From NCBI RefSeq assembly GCF_016461715.1, contig NZ_JAEMUI010000001.1, positions 248,001 to 312,000 on the forward strand: a stretch of 64,000 bases of DNA, in the 5' to 3' direction. Below, piece after piece: positions 8,027 to 16,814 of the stretch (position 1 is its first letter; the number at the start of each line of letters is the position of its first letter). Source of the stretch: Marinomonas spartinae (GTDB taxonomy: Bacteria; Pseudomonadota; Gammaproteobacteria; Pseudomonadales; Marinomonadaceae). A program made the position numbers and the translations under genes. The notes under the pieces were generated by a model. It saw only the letters and a program-made list of their open reading frames with translations, made no database searches and was not told the DNA's origin.

Positions 8027-10195
8027 ATGACTATGCCCTTACCAAAAAATAACAGTGTGATTCACTCAGGGTTTTACCGTTTCATCAATGACGACGTGTT
8101 GCCCCTTCATACTATCGAGCCTGATAAATTTTGGCGTGATCTTGATCAGTTGATTACCGATTTATCGCCTGTGAATCGTCAATTGTTGGCGACTCGAGAT
8201 GAGATGCAACGTCAGATTGATCAATGGCACCTTGCTCATAAAGGACAACCATTGGATATACCTGCCTATGAGGCTTTTTTACGGGAGATTGGCTACCTGG
8301 TCGCTGAAGGGGAAGATTTCACTATTACCACAGTGAATGTGGACGATGAAATCGCGACTTTGGCAGGACCTCAATTAGTGGTGCCTGCGAAGAATGCCCG
8401 TTTTTCGTTGAATGCGGCCAATGCTCGTTGGGGTAGCTTGTACGATGCCTTTTACGGCACTGATGTGATCCCAAAAAACGCGGAATTAGGCAGCCGTCAA
8501 GGTTATAACGCGGTTCGTGGTGAACGGGTCATTGCGAAAGCCAAAGGGTTTTTAGATGACGTCTTTCCACTGGAGTCTGGCTCCCATAAAGACGTGATCA
8601 GTTACATGGTGTACTACCGCCACCTATTGGCCTTTTTTGAGGATGGCAGTCAAACGGGCTTGAAACAACCCTGTCAGTTGGTCGCGGTGAATGGGCAGCG
8701 TAGCGAGCCGGAAGCCATCCTGTTAAGAAACCATGGTTTGCATGTGGAAATTCAGTTTGATCGTAATGGTCTGAACGGTGCTAAGGATAAAGCGAATATC
8801 AACGACATTGTTATTGAGTCGGCTCTAAGCACCATTATCGACTGTGAGGATTCGGTAGCCGCCGTGGACGCAGAGGATAAGATTGAAGTTTATCGAAACT
8901 GGTTAGGTTTGATGCAAGGTACCCTAGAAGCCACCTTTGAGAAGGGGGGTCAAACACAAACTCGCAGAATGAATCCAGACCGTGTGTATACAGATTTAGA
9001 GGGCAATGAATATCGTTTGCCAGGCCGCGCTTTGTTGTTGGTGCGCAATGTTGGGCATTTGATGGAATGTGACTTGATGCAGGATGCGCAGGGCAACTTC
9101 GCCCCCGAAGGCATCATGGACGCGGTCGTCACGGCGTTAATCGGCGCGTTGGATTTGCAAAGATCAGAGGGCATTCGCAATAGTCGTACAGGCAGCATTT
9201 ATATTGTGAAACCTAAGATGCACGGACCCGAGGAGGTGGCGTTTAGTTGTGAGCTGTTTGGTCGAGTTGAGCAAATGCTGGCGCTACCAGAGAACACCAT
9301 TAAGATCGGCATTATGGATGAAGAGCGTCGCACGACAGTGAATTTAAAAGAATGTATTCGTCAAGCGAAATCTCGGGTGTTTTTCATTAATACCGGCTTT
9401 TTGGACCGCACTGGCGATGAGATTCATACCAGTATGCAAGCGGGGCCTTTTTTACCAAAAGAACAAATCAAGCATCAGCCTTGGATCCAAGCCTACGAGG
9501 ATCGCAATGTCACCATTGGCTTGCAATGTGGTTTGTCTGGAAAAGCACAAATTGGCAAGGGCATGTGGGCCATGCCGGATGAGATGGCTGCCATGATGGA
9601 GGCAAAAGTTGCGCATCCAAAAACGGGGGCGAGTACGGCTTGGGTGCCTTCTCCTACCGCAGCGACATTGCATGCTTTGCATTATCACCAAGTAGATGTG
9701 TTTGAAGTGCAAGAACGTATTAAGCACCGTCCGCAAGCGAGTCTAACGGATCTACTCATTATCCCGACGATTCCAAGCAATTTAACCTTGTCTCGCCAAG
9801 TAATCGACCGAGAAATCGAGAACAATGTACAAGGCTTATTAGGGTATGTCGTGCGTTGGGTTGAGGCTGGTGTGGGGTGTTCCAAAGTGCCAGACATCAA
9901 TAACGTTGGTTTGATGGAAGACCGCGCCACTTTGCGAATTTCCAGTCAGCATTTGTCTAATTGGTTGCTGCATGGCGTGTGCTCTAAAGAGCAAATTGAT
10001 GAGGTAATGCTGCGCATGGCTCAAGTCGTGGATGAGCAAAATAAAGCCACTGACGGTTACCAACCGATGGCTGCAAATCCATCGACCAGTTATGCCTTCC
10101 AAGCGGCGCAAGATTTGATTTTTAAAGGAACGGATCAGCCTAACGGTTACACCGAGCCTTTGTTACATGCTTATCGTCTAAGAGCAAAAGTTTGA
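8027..10195 (+). CDS. glcB: Malate synthase G
   Basis: A 722-residue protein, the standard length for malate synthase G (about 723). It condenses glyoxylate with acetyl-CoA to give malate, completing the glyoxylate shunt in the cytoplasm. Visible signatures are 'LLVRNVGHLM' (active-site Arg), 'GIMDEERRTTVNLKECI' (metal-binding acidic residues) and 'VGLMEDRATLRISSQ', holding the catalytic Asp that follows 'GVGCSKVPDI'. The start has AAGGAAAGTGAG just upstream. It precedes isocitrate lyase by 49 nt, so the two shunt enzymes probably share a transcript, and it is divergent from the ScfR-type regulator. Confidence 0.97.
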   Translation: MTMPLPKNNSVIHSGFYRFINDDVLPLHTIEPDKFWRDLDQLITDLSPVNRQLLATRDEMQRQIDQWHLAHKGQPLDIPAYEAFLREIGYLVAEGEDFTITTVNVDDEIATLAGPQLVVPAKNARFSLNAANARWGSLYDAFYGTDVIPKNAELGSRQGYNAVRGERVIAKAKGFLDDVFPLESGSHKDVISYMVYYRHLLAFFEDGSQTGLKQPCQLVAVNGQRSEPEAILLRNHGLHVEIQFDRNGLNGAKDKANINDIVIESALSTIIDCEDSVAAVDAEDKIEVYRNWLGLMQGTLEATFEKGGQTQTRRMNPDRVYTDLEGNEYRLPGRALLLVRNVGHLMECDLMQDAQGNFAPEGIMDAVVTALIGALDLQRSEGIRNSRTGSIYIVKPKMHGPEEVAFSCELFGRVEQMLALPENTIKIGIMDEERRTTVNLKECIRQAKSRVFFINTGFLDRTGDEIHTSMQAGPFLPKEQIKHQPWIQAYEDRNVTIGLQCGLSGKAQIGKGMWAMPDEMAAMMEAKVAHPKTGASTAWVPSPTAATLHALHYHQVDVFEVQERIKHRPQASLTDLLIIPTIPSNLTLSRQVIDREIENNVQGLLGYVVRWVEAGVGCSKVPDINNVGLMEDRATLRISSQHLSNWLLHGVCSKEQIDEVMLRMAQVVDEQNKATDGYQPMAANPSTSYAFQAAQDLIFKGTDQPNGYTEPLLHAYRLRAKV

Positions 10196-10244
10196 TCCAA
10201 ATACATTAATTTTATCTTAAACAACCTGAAGAGCGAGAAATCAC

Positions 10245-11849
10245 ATGATGACGTATAAAAATAAAACTCAACAAGTAAGCCAAAGTCTTTCTCAACAAGG
10301 CCCAACTTGGGCGGCGATGAACCCAGAATATGTGGTGAGAATGCAATTACAAAACCGTTTTAATACGGGGCTAGATATTGCCAGGTACACAGCTAAGATC
10401 ATGCGTGAAGACATGGCAAGCTATGATAAAGATCCAGCGAATTACACCCAGTCTTTAGGGTGCTGGCATGGCTTTGTCGGACAGCAAAAAATGATTTCAA
10501 TTAAGAAGCATTTTGGTACCACGCGCAGTCGTTACTTGTATTTGTCTGGTTGGATGGTGGCCGCCATGCGTTCTGAATTTGGTCCTCTGCCTGATCAATC
10601 CATGCATGAGAAAACGTCTGTACCGGCTTTAATCGAAGAACTGTACACCTTTTTGAAACAAGCCGATGCGCGTGAGTTACAACATTTGTTTAAAGAAATG
10701 GACGAGGCGAGAGAGGCGGGCGATCAAGTCCGTGAGCAAGCGGCTCAGCAAAAAATCGATAACTTTGAAACTCATGTGGTGCCGATTATTGCCGATATTG
10801 ATGCGGGATTTGGTAACGAAGAAGCCACGTATTTGCTCGCGAAGAAGATGATTGAGGCAGGGGCGTGTTGTATTCAGATCGAAAACCAAGTGTCTGATGC
10901 AAAACAATGTGGTCACCAAGATGGGAAAGTGACCGTGCCTCATGAAGACTTCCTGGCAAAAATTAATGCCGTTCGCTATGCCTTTTTGGAGCTAGGGGTG
11001 GATGATGGTGTGATTGTTGCCCGTACCGACTCTTTGGGCGCAGGTCTAACTCAAAAAATCCCTGTGTCTCGCAGTGCTGGGGATTTGGCAGAGCAATACA
11101 CAGCTTTTATTGATGGAGAAGAAGTGACCTCCCTTGAGCAAATGAAATCTGGCGATATGGCTATTAAACAGGGTGATCGAGTGATCAAACCCACTCGTTT
11201 AGCCAATGGGTTGGTGCGTTTTAAACCTAATACAGGTGAGGATCGTGTAGTGCTGGATTGCATCACGTCTTTGCAAAATGGGGCGGATTTATTATGGATT
11301 GAAACAGAGAAGCCGCATATTGGGCAAATTGCTAATCTTGTGAATCGTATCCGTGACGTTGTTCCCAATGCTAAGTTGGTTTACAACAACAGTCCGTCTT
11401 TTAACTGGACATTGAACTTCCGTCAACAAGTATTTGATGCTTGGTTGGAAGAAGGCAAAGACGTGAGTCAGTATCAACGTGAAAGACTGATGTCAGAAGA
11501 TTACGATGGTAGTGCATTGGCAGAAGAAGCAGATGAGCGTATTCGCCGCTTCCAAAAAGACGCCGCCGCTCAGGCTGGGATCTTCCATCATTTGATTACC
11601 TTGCCAACTTACCATACTGCTGCGTTGTCTACGGATAATCTGGCAAAAGATTACTTCGGAGAGTTGGGTATGCTGGGGTATGTCAGGGAAGTGCAGCGTC
11701 AAGAAATTCGTCAAGGTTTGGCCTGTGTAAAACACCAAGACATGTCTGGTTCCAACATTGGGGATGATCACAAAGAGTATTTCTCTGGTGAACAAGCGCT
11801 TAAAGCGTCTGGTAAAGATAATACCATGAACCAATTCGCGGCCATTTGA
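10245..11849 (+). CDS. aceA: Isocitrate lyase (long form)
   Basis: A 534-residue protein matching the larger isocitrate lyase class found in Pseudomonas rather than the ~430-residue E. coli type. It cleaves isocitrate into glyoxylate and succinate. The active-site motif reads 'KQCGHQDGKVTVPHED'; the second residue is Gln instead of Lys/Arg of the classic K[KR]CGH pattern, which I recall as normal for this long class. 'PIIADIDAGFGNEEATYLL' holds the Mg2+-binding Asp residues. It lies directly after glcB and before a strong terminator, forming a compact shunt operon opposite the ScfR regulator. Confidence 0.96.
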   Translation: MMTYKNKTQQVSQSLSQQGPTWAAMNPEYVVRMQLQNRFNTGLDIARYTAKIMREDMASYDKDPANYTQSLGCWHGFVGQQKMISIKKHFGTTRSRYLYLSGWMVAAMRSEFGPLPDQSMHEKTSVPALIEELYTFLKQADARELQHLFKEMDEAREAGDQVREQAAQQKIDNFETHVVPIIADIDAGFGNEEATYLLAKKMIEAGACCIQIENQVSDAKQCGHQDGKVTVPHEDFLAKINAVRYAFLELGVDDGVIVARTDSLGAGLTQKIPVSRSAGDLAEQYTAFIDGEEVTSLEQMKSGDMAIKQGDRVIKPTRLANGLVRFKPNTGEDRVVLDCITSLQNGADLLWIETEKPHIGQIANLVNRIRDVVPNAKLVYNNSPSFNWTLNFRQQVFDAWLEEGKDVSQYQRERLMSEDYDGSALAEEADERIRRFQKDAAAQAGIFHHLITLPTYHTAALSTDNLAKDYFGELGMLGYVREVQRQEIRQGLACVKHQDMSGSNIGDDHKEYFSGEQALKASGKDNTMNQFAAI

Positions 11850-11894
11850 TTGGATAGTGAGTCCAATACAAATTAGCGAAGTGTGCAAGTAAGC

Positions 11895-11931
11895 AAAAGG
11901 CTAGCTGTTTCCCCTCAGTTAGCCTTTTTTT
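11895..11931 (+). terminator. Intrinsic terminator of the glcB-aceA operon
   Basis: AAGGCTAGCTG pairs with CAGTTAGCCTT (one G-T pair) across an 8-nt loop, followed by a run of seven T. It sits 46 nt after the aceA stop. Confidence 0.92.
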
Positions 11932-12110
11932 GTGGATCGTTTCCAGTGCCATGTTTACTATCGTCAGTCAATCAAAGTGGCTTTTTTTAAGAAGGGAAAA
12001 CTGACTTATTAGTTCTCAATATTTTTGAAATGTTCTATGATTGAGTCCATTGGTATCTTTTTGTTGATGCAGGTAAGACTCTTAACCCCCATGAAATTCT
12101 GAGAACTTTT

Positions 12111-13916
12111 TTGAAGAATGCATTTTATAGGCTTGATGATAGTCAAGTTAGTGATATTAGCTTAAAAGATATTGCCAGACGTTCCAGGTACGGCGGGATA
12201 TTTTATCTATTTGCCTTTTGGGGAGCGGTTTTTAGCTCAACAACTGCGCGCGAGCACCTATTTATTATTGGTGTTTTTTCTGTGTGCTTTTTGGTATTGC
12301 AGATTTATCGCTTGGCTTTGTTTAATAAGCTCTTTTCAGCCAATGAGATAAACGTTTCTCCTTACTACACGCACTACTGTTTTCTCTATTTGGCATCTGC
12401 AATCGTGTGGGGGAGCTGTTCTGCATGGTTGTTTTTTGTTAATCCCTCAGTTGATCTCGCGGTGACGATTAATATGATGTCAGCGGCCTGTCTCAGTATT
12501 GGGGGCGTTAATGTCTTGGCTCCTAGTTATAAAATATTGCGCCTCTATTGTTTTCTTATCTGTGTCCCCTTTGCTTTAGCCGCCGGAATATTTTTAGAGG
12601 CACCTGGGAGCTATACCATTGCTTGTTTAATATTGGGTTATGGCTTGTTTATTTTCGAGACAGGAAAGCAGCAACATCGCACTTACTGGCAAGCACTGAA
12701 TGATAATTTGCGCCTATCCGCTCAGGCCGCTGAATTGGAAAAGGCGAAAATTGCCGCCGAGCAGGCGGCTCAGGCGAAAGCGGATTTTCTCGCGTCGATG
12801 ACCCATGAAATAAGAACGCCCATGAATGGTGTGCTTGGTATGGCTCAATTGTTGGCTCTGAGTGATCTGAATGAGCAACAACAGCAACAGGTAAATGTGA
12901 TCAATAATGCTGGTCGAACATTGATGCACATTATTAATAATATTCTTGATTACTCTAAAATGGATGCAAAACAACTGGCATTAGAACAGCTGCTATTTAA
13001 CCCTCGTAATGTGGTTAATGAGGCGGTGTTGTTATTGTCAGTACAGTTTGAAAAAAAGCCGATAAAGCTGAATTGCATAATGGATGATATCCCTGAATGG
13101 GTGCAGGGTGACCCTTATCGACTTCATCAAGTGCTCTATAATCTTATTGGCAATGCCTTCAAATTCACTGATGAAGGCGAAATAACCATTAAGGTCTCTT
13201 GTCAAAAAAATCATGATGATAATACTCTGACATTCAATTTTACCGTGAGTGATACGGGGATTGGTATTGCTCCAGAACATCGGCAACATATTTTTGATCA
13301 GTTCTACCAAGTCAATCAATTTAATTCAAATATTCGTGGGACTGGATTGGGGTTGAGTATTACGCAACGCCTAGTTGAATTTATGGGGGGGACAATTTCC
13401 GTAGAGAGCTCCATTGGTGTGGGAAGTGTTTTTACGGTTGAACTTCCGTTTACTGTAACGGATGAGATTCAAAAGGGATTATTACCCGCTTTAGGGTGTG
13501 AATCAGGTATTCATACTGATTCATTGCACACTTTACATATATTGTTAGCGGAAGATAACCGAATCAATCAAATGATCTGTGAACAACTGCTCGTAAAATT
13601 GGGGTGTGTTGTTGATGTGGTTGAAACCGGACGGATTGCGCTGGAAAAGGTTACTGATAATAAGCCCTACGATGCCATTTTTATGGATTGTAATATGCCT
13701 GATATGGACGGCTTTTTAGCCACAGCCGCTATTCGAGGAGCGGAGAAAAATGCTGGGAGGAGTGAAACGCCGATCATTGCTCTGACTGCTCATGTTGAAG
13801 AGGAGGTAAAACGCAAATGCCTAGAGTCTGGGATGAACGATTTTTTGAGTAAACCTTTTTTGTTTGAAGATCTAGAGGCCATTATTAACCGTATTCGAAT
13901 GGGAACATTTTTTTAG
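12111..13916 (+). CDS. Membrane hybrid histidine kinase / response regulator
   Basis: A 601-residue protein. Residues ~25-180 hold about six hydrophobic helices forming a membrane sensor. A short coiled stretch ('LEKAKIAAEQAAQAKADFL') leads to the HisKA box 'SMTHEIRTPMNG' with phospho-accepting His232. The ATPase domain has 'NLIGNAFKFTDEG', 'DTGIGIAPEH' and 'GTGLGLSI'. The C-terminal receiver has 'LLAEDN', phospho-accepting Asp526 ('FMDCNMPDMDG') and 'SKPF'. It lacks a C-terminal HPt domain, so it probably needs a separate phosphotransfer protein. The start is TTG (no ATG is near) and has no strong ribosome site. No partner regulator is adjacent; the signal is unknown. Confidence 0.9.
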   Translation: MKNAFYRLDDSQVSDISLKDIARRSRYGGIFYLFAFWGAVFSSTTAREHLFIIGVFSVCFLVLQIYRLALFNKLFSANEINVSPYYTHYCFLYLASAIVWGSCSAWLFFVNPSVDLAVTINMMSAACLSIGGVNVLAPSYKILRLYCFLICVPFALAAGIFLEAPGSYTIACLILGYGLFIFETGKQQHRTYWQALNDNLRLSAQAAELEKAKIAAEQAAQAKADFLASMTHEIRTPMNGVLGMAQLLALSDLNEQQQQQVNVINNAGRTLMHIINNILDYSKMDAKQLALEQLLFNPRNVVNEAVLLLSVQFEKKPIKLNCIMDDIPEWVQGDPYRLHQVLYNLIGNAFKFTDEGEITIKVSCQKNHDDNTLTFNFTVSDTGIGIAPEHRQHIFDQFYQVNQFNSNIRGTGLGLSITQRLVEFMGGTISVESSIGVGSVFTVELPFTVTDEIQKGLLPALGCESGIHTDSLHTLHILLAEDNRINQMICEQLLVKLGCVVDVVETGRIALEKVTDNKPYDAIFMDCNMPDMDGFLATAAIRGAEKNAGRSETPIIALTAHVEEEVKRKCLESGMNDFLSKPFLFEDLEAIINRIRMGTFF

Positions 13917-14049
13917 ACCGTATACAGTGTTATGAGCGTGCTTTTAACACATCTGTTGGCTTTTTAATCAAACTGTCATGCTAACTCTTTACTTTATGTT
14001 GACAAATTGGCGTTCGCTCAAACGCCTTATAAACATAAGAGGAAGCGTT

Positions 14050-15459
14050 ATGAATAAGTTGTGGTTTGCTGGTGTGCTTTGTGCAGGCGTGTTATCAGGT
14101 TGTGCTAGTCAGTCTTCTATGTCAAAAACTCCCCAGTTTGTTGAGTCTTTTCCGAAAACGGGGAGTTACTTACCCTATACCGTATTACGTCATGATTTGA
14201 TTGATGACAAAACCCATAAGCCATTTGAGATTCGAAATGGCGGTTATGGCTCTTCCATGACAGGCAACCCAAATCAAGCCAATCAGTTTTACGCCCTGAC
14301 GGATCGCGGCCCGAATGCAAGTTATAATGGGGACTATGGCAAAGGCAAGATTTTCCCTGTGCCAAATTATACTCCTCGGATTGGGTTGTTTGAGGTAGAA
14401 GATAACGGCCAAATTCGTCAAGTGGATACGATTTTATTGCGCCGCCCTGATGGGCAGCCTATTACTGGGTTGCCAAACTCTCCTGCACTGGGTGGTACTG
14501 GAGAGACCCCTTATCATGTTGATGGTAAGCCTATTTTAATGGACGACTCTAAACCTTATAACAAAGTCACTAATCCGATAAAAGTGGACGATTACGGATT
14601 AGACAGTGAAGGCCTTGTTGCCTTGAAAGATGGCACCTTTTGGGTGAGTGATGAATATGGGCCACATATCGTGCATTACGATAGTAATGGTGTTGAGATT
14701 GGTCGTATTAACCCATTTAAAAATGATGCCCGCGATGTCTTCCATTTGCCTGAAGTATTTGCCCATCGTCGCCCTAACCGAGGTATGGAAGGGTTGGCTG
14801 TGACACCAGATCAGAAAACCTTGGTCGGCATTATGCAATCAACAATGCGCAATCCAAATAAAGCGGCCCAAAAGGGGGATCTAACGCGTATTGTTACAGT
14901 GAACCTTGAAACAGGTAAAACGGAGCAATACCTCTATCGTCAAGATAAAGCGCAAAATTCGAACTCTGAGTTAGCAGATTTAAATAGCCATGAGTTTTTG
15001 GTTGATGAGCGCGACGGAGGGTTCTTGTTGGGCGGCCCAGATGGTAAGGCGAACCCTAATGTGCAAAAGAAAATTTATCGAATTGATCTTAACCGTGGTA
15101 CCCCCTTGTCCACAGTGGCTTTGTCATCATCCATTACCCGCGATGCCAGCTATGGCTTGATGATTGATGGTCTGACCCTTGAGCAGTATACGGAGAAAAA
15201 TGGCTGGGAGGCGTTGGCCCAAAAAGGCATTTATCCTGTTAGTAAGTCACTGGTTGTCGATGTGGCCAAAGCGGTCTCTTATCCACATGATAAAATGGAA
15301 GGTATGTGGGTGATTGATCCCTATCATTTAGGGGTATTAAACGACGATGATTTTGCCACTTGGTCTACCAAGGGCAAGCTAGAACAGAAGTACTTGGATG
15401 GTAATACAATAGACGCAGCGCAATTGTATATTATTAAGGCAAATTTGATGGGGAACTAA
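14050..15459 (+). CDS. Phytase-like esterase-domain lipoprotein
   Basis: A 469-residue protein. The first 20 residues (MNKLWFAGVLCAGVLSGCAS) are a lipoprotein signal with lipobox LSGC, so it is anchored to a membrane in the periplasm. The rest, with 'FYALTDRGPN', 'GLDSEGLVALKDGTFWVSDE' and 'HRRPNRGMEGLAVTPD', matches the 'esterase-like activity of phytase' family, a beta-propeller-like fold. The family's enzymatic role is poorly defined; phosphate-ester hydrolysis is suggested by name only. The ATG at 14050 follows GAGGAAG closely, and an upstream in-frame start at 13978 would bury the signal peptide. Ends before a bidirectional terminator. Confidence 0.82.
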   Translation: MNKLWFAGVLCAGVLSGCASQSSMSKTPQFVESFPKTGSYLPYTVLRHDLIDDKTHKPFEIRNGGYGSSMTGNPNQANQFYALTDRGPNASYNGDYGKGKIFPVPNYTPRIGLFEVEDNGQIRQVDTILLRRPDGQPITGLPNSPALGGTGETPYHVDGKPILMDDSKPYNKVTNPIKVDDYGLDSEGLVALKDGTFWVSDEYGPHIVHYDSNGVEIGRINPFKNDARDVFHLPEVFAHRRPNRGMEGLAVTPDQKTLVGIMQSTMRNPNKAAQKGDLTRIVTVNLETGKTEQYLYRQDKAQNSNSELADLNSHEFLVDERDGGFLLGGPDGKANPNVQKKIYRIDLNRGTPLSTVALSSSITRDASYGLMIDGLTLEQYTEKNGWEALAQKGIYPVSKSLVVDVAKAVSYPHDKMEGMWVIDPYHLGVLNDDDFATWSTKGKLEQKYLDGNTIDAAQLYIIKANLMGN

Positions 15460-15477
15460 CGGCTGTTAGTGATTAAC

Positions 15478-15508
15478 CAAAAATGGGATGTTTCGGCATC
15501 CCATTTTG
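15478..15508. terminator. Bidirectional terminator between the phytase-like and SOD-like genes
   Basis: AAAATGGGATG and CATCCCATTTT form a perfect 11-bp stem with a 6-nt TTTCGG loop. It separates two convergent genes; A/T ends are present on both sides although the T-run is short. Confidence 0.8.
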
Positions 15509-15530
15509 ACATTGACTACCTTAGGGAGGA

Positions 15531-15989
15531 TTACTTTTCTAAAATACCACAGCCAATCCGAGCCCCGCTTGCATCATGAATCACGACAGCGTGCCCCAAA
15601 TTGGCTTTGTAATCTAATCCTGATATCAAGCGAAAGCTGCCTTTTGCACGACCTTTAGAGTCAGATACCCATTGAGCGCTTTTCCAGTAGTCGCCACCAG
15701 ATTTCGGAGAGAAATAGTGACCACCAACTTTGTCAGCTTCTTTACAGCTGGTACCAACATGAATATGAAGACCGCCGTCATTAACGGGCTTCAATCCTTT
15801 TAAGTTGTATTTGACCGTCATATCTTTTTTATCAAAATGGACTGAGACATGGCCTGTTACCGTTGTTTTCGTTCCAGGGTAAGCACCTATCTTAGCGTGT
15901 AGTGAATGTGCACTTACAGCAAAAGACAGCGTACTGGCAAGCAAGCCCACTCCAAGAATGGTCAGTTTCCGGTTGCGAGATATCATCAT
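15531..15989 (-). CDS. Exported superoxide dismutase-family protein (SodC-like, zinc site missing)
   Basis: A 152-residue protein with a signal peptide (cleavage likely after 'AVSA'). It carries the copper ligands of SodC: the His pair in 'GLHIHVGTSC', the His of 'VGGHYFSP' and the His of 'HAVVIHDASG'. Arg before 'IGCG' matches the catalytic Arg, and Cys in 'GTSC' and 'IGCG' can form the conserved disulfide. The two His and the Asp that bind zinc after 'GGH' are absent, and that loop is short. It may therefore be a Cu-only dismutase or a non-enzymatic copper protein. Start: ATG at 15989 with AAGGAG 8 nt upstream; a second ATG is at 15986. Confidence 0.78.
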   Translation of the reverse strand: MMISRNRKLTILGVGLLASTLSFAVSAHSLHAKIGAYPGTKTTVTGHVSVHFDKKDMTVKYNLKGLKPVNDGGLHIHVGTSCKEADKVGGHYFSPKSGGDYWKSAQWVSDSKGRAKGSFRLISGLDYKANLGHAVVIHDASGARIGCGILEK

Positions 15990-16304
15990 GATAAGCACTC
16001 CTTGAATCATTGATATGAACGTTAATGAGATTGAAGAATGTCTTCAGCCATAACGAGTATTGATCCTATGGTTTTCTGAAAATCGTTCAACCTCCATCAC
16101 ACTACGCTTTCTTTTACCCTGTTTGCATGTTCTTAATGGCGGTGCTGATGTTCTTTCATTGTCTGTACGATTTTTTTGCAAGATTTGTCTCTAATGGAGC
16201 TTGTTTGTCAAAAAAACGACACTTGAGGAGCGGTTTTGATTGTTTGCTTTTACCGACTAAGCCTCTTAGGATTCGCTTTATGAAAAATGGAATAAGGCGT
16301 TGAA
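15990..16304. other. Intergenic region between SOD-like and repeat lipoprotein genes
   Basis: About 315 nt between two divergent genes. It must contain both promoters, but I see no convincing -35/-10 pair, dyad or small gene in it. Confidence 0.5.
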
Positions 16305-16574
16305 ATGACAAATTGTTTAAAAATGAATAAGGTGATCATATTGGCCGCTGCGATGTTTGGGTTAACGGCATGCGCGTCTATGGATAACACTGGCTATAGA
16401 GGAGGAGATCATCGTGGCGGTGGTCCAGCAGGGGCTTATGGTGTACCTGATGCTAAGGCCAGTCCTGAGACCTCGGGCAAAGTAGAGAAAAAAGAAAGTG
16501 CTAAGCAAGTGCAAGAGGACATTTATACTGGGGGAGATCACCGTGGTGGTGGCCCACACGGCCCGCTGGGTTAA
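16305..16574 (+). CDS. Small lipoprotein with two GGDHRGGGP repeats
   Basis: An 89-residue protein of unknown function. Residues 1-22 form a lipoprotein signal ending in lipobox LTAC (lipidated Cys23). The mature part is short, Gly- and charged-rich, and contains 'GGDHRGGGP' twice, near residues 33-41 and 77-85, joined by a Lys/Glu-rich stretch ('VEKKESAKQVQED'). The His/Asp/Gly repeats could bind metal or peptidoglycan, but that is only speculation. A second ATG at 16323 gives a shorter, equally plausible signal (MNKVIILAAAMFGLTAC). Confidence 0.7.
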   Translation: MTNCLKMNKVIILAAAMFGLTACASMDNTGYRGGDHRGGGPAGAYGVPDAKASPETSGKVEKKESAKQVQEDIYTGGDHRGGGPHGPLG

Positions 16575-16814
16575 GTTGAATGCTCTTAATTTTATAAAAA
16601 AATATTATAAAAGATAGTCTTATCAGGATAGCTTGTAGTATCGAATCAAGTCAAAATTGGGAAAGCGTGTATAAAAAGTGCTGTTTTCTCTTAACTTGCC
16701 ATCTGTTTGTGATAAATTGACGCTCGATACGGAGTTCGAACCAGTTTCGAATAATAATATTTTTACTATATAAGTTCGTGATAACACAGATCGCGCTTTT
16801 TAGGGAGCCAATAT

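Noticed and set aside
11493..11888. 131-codon frame opposite aceA
   Set aside because: Shadow of isocitrate lyase; no ribosome site and no family resemblance.
12011..12107. AGTTCTCA ... TGAGAACT inverted pair upstream of the hybrid kinase at 12111
   Set aside because: An 8-bp pair 81 nt apart is readily found by chance in a gap of this size.
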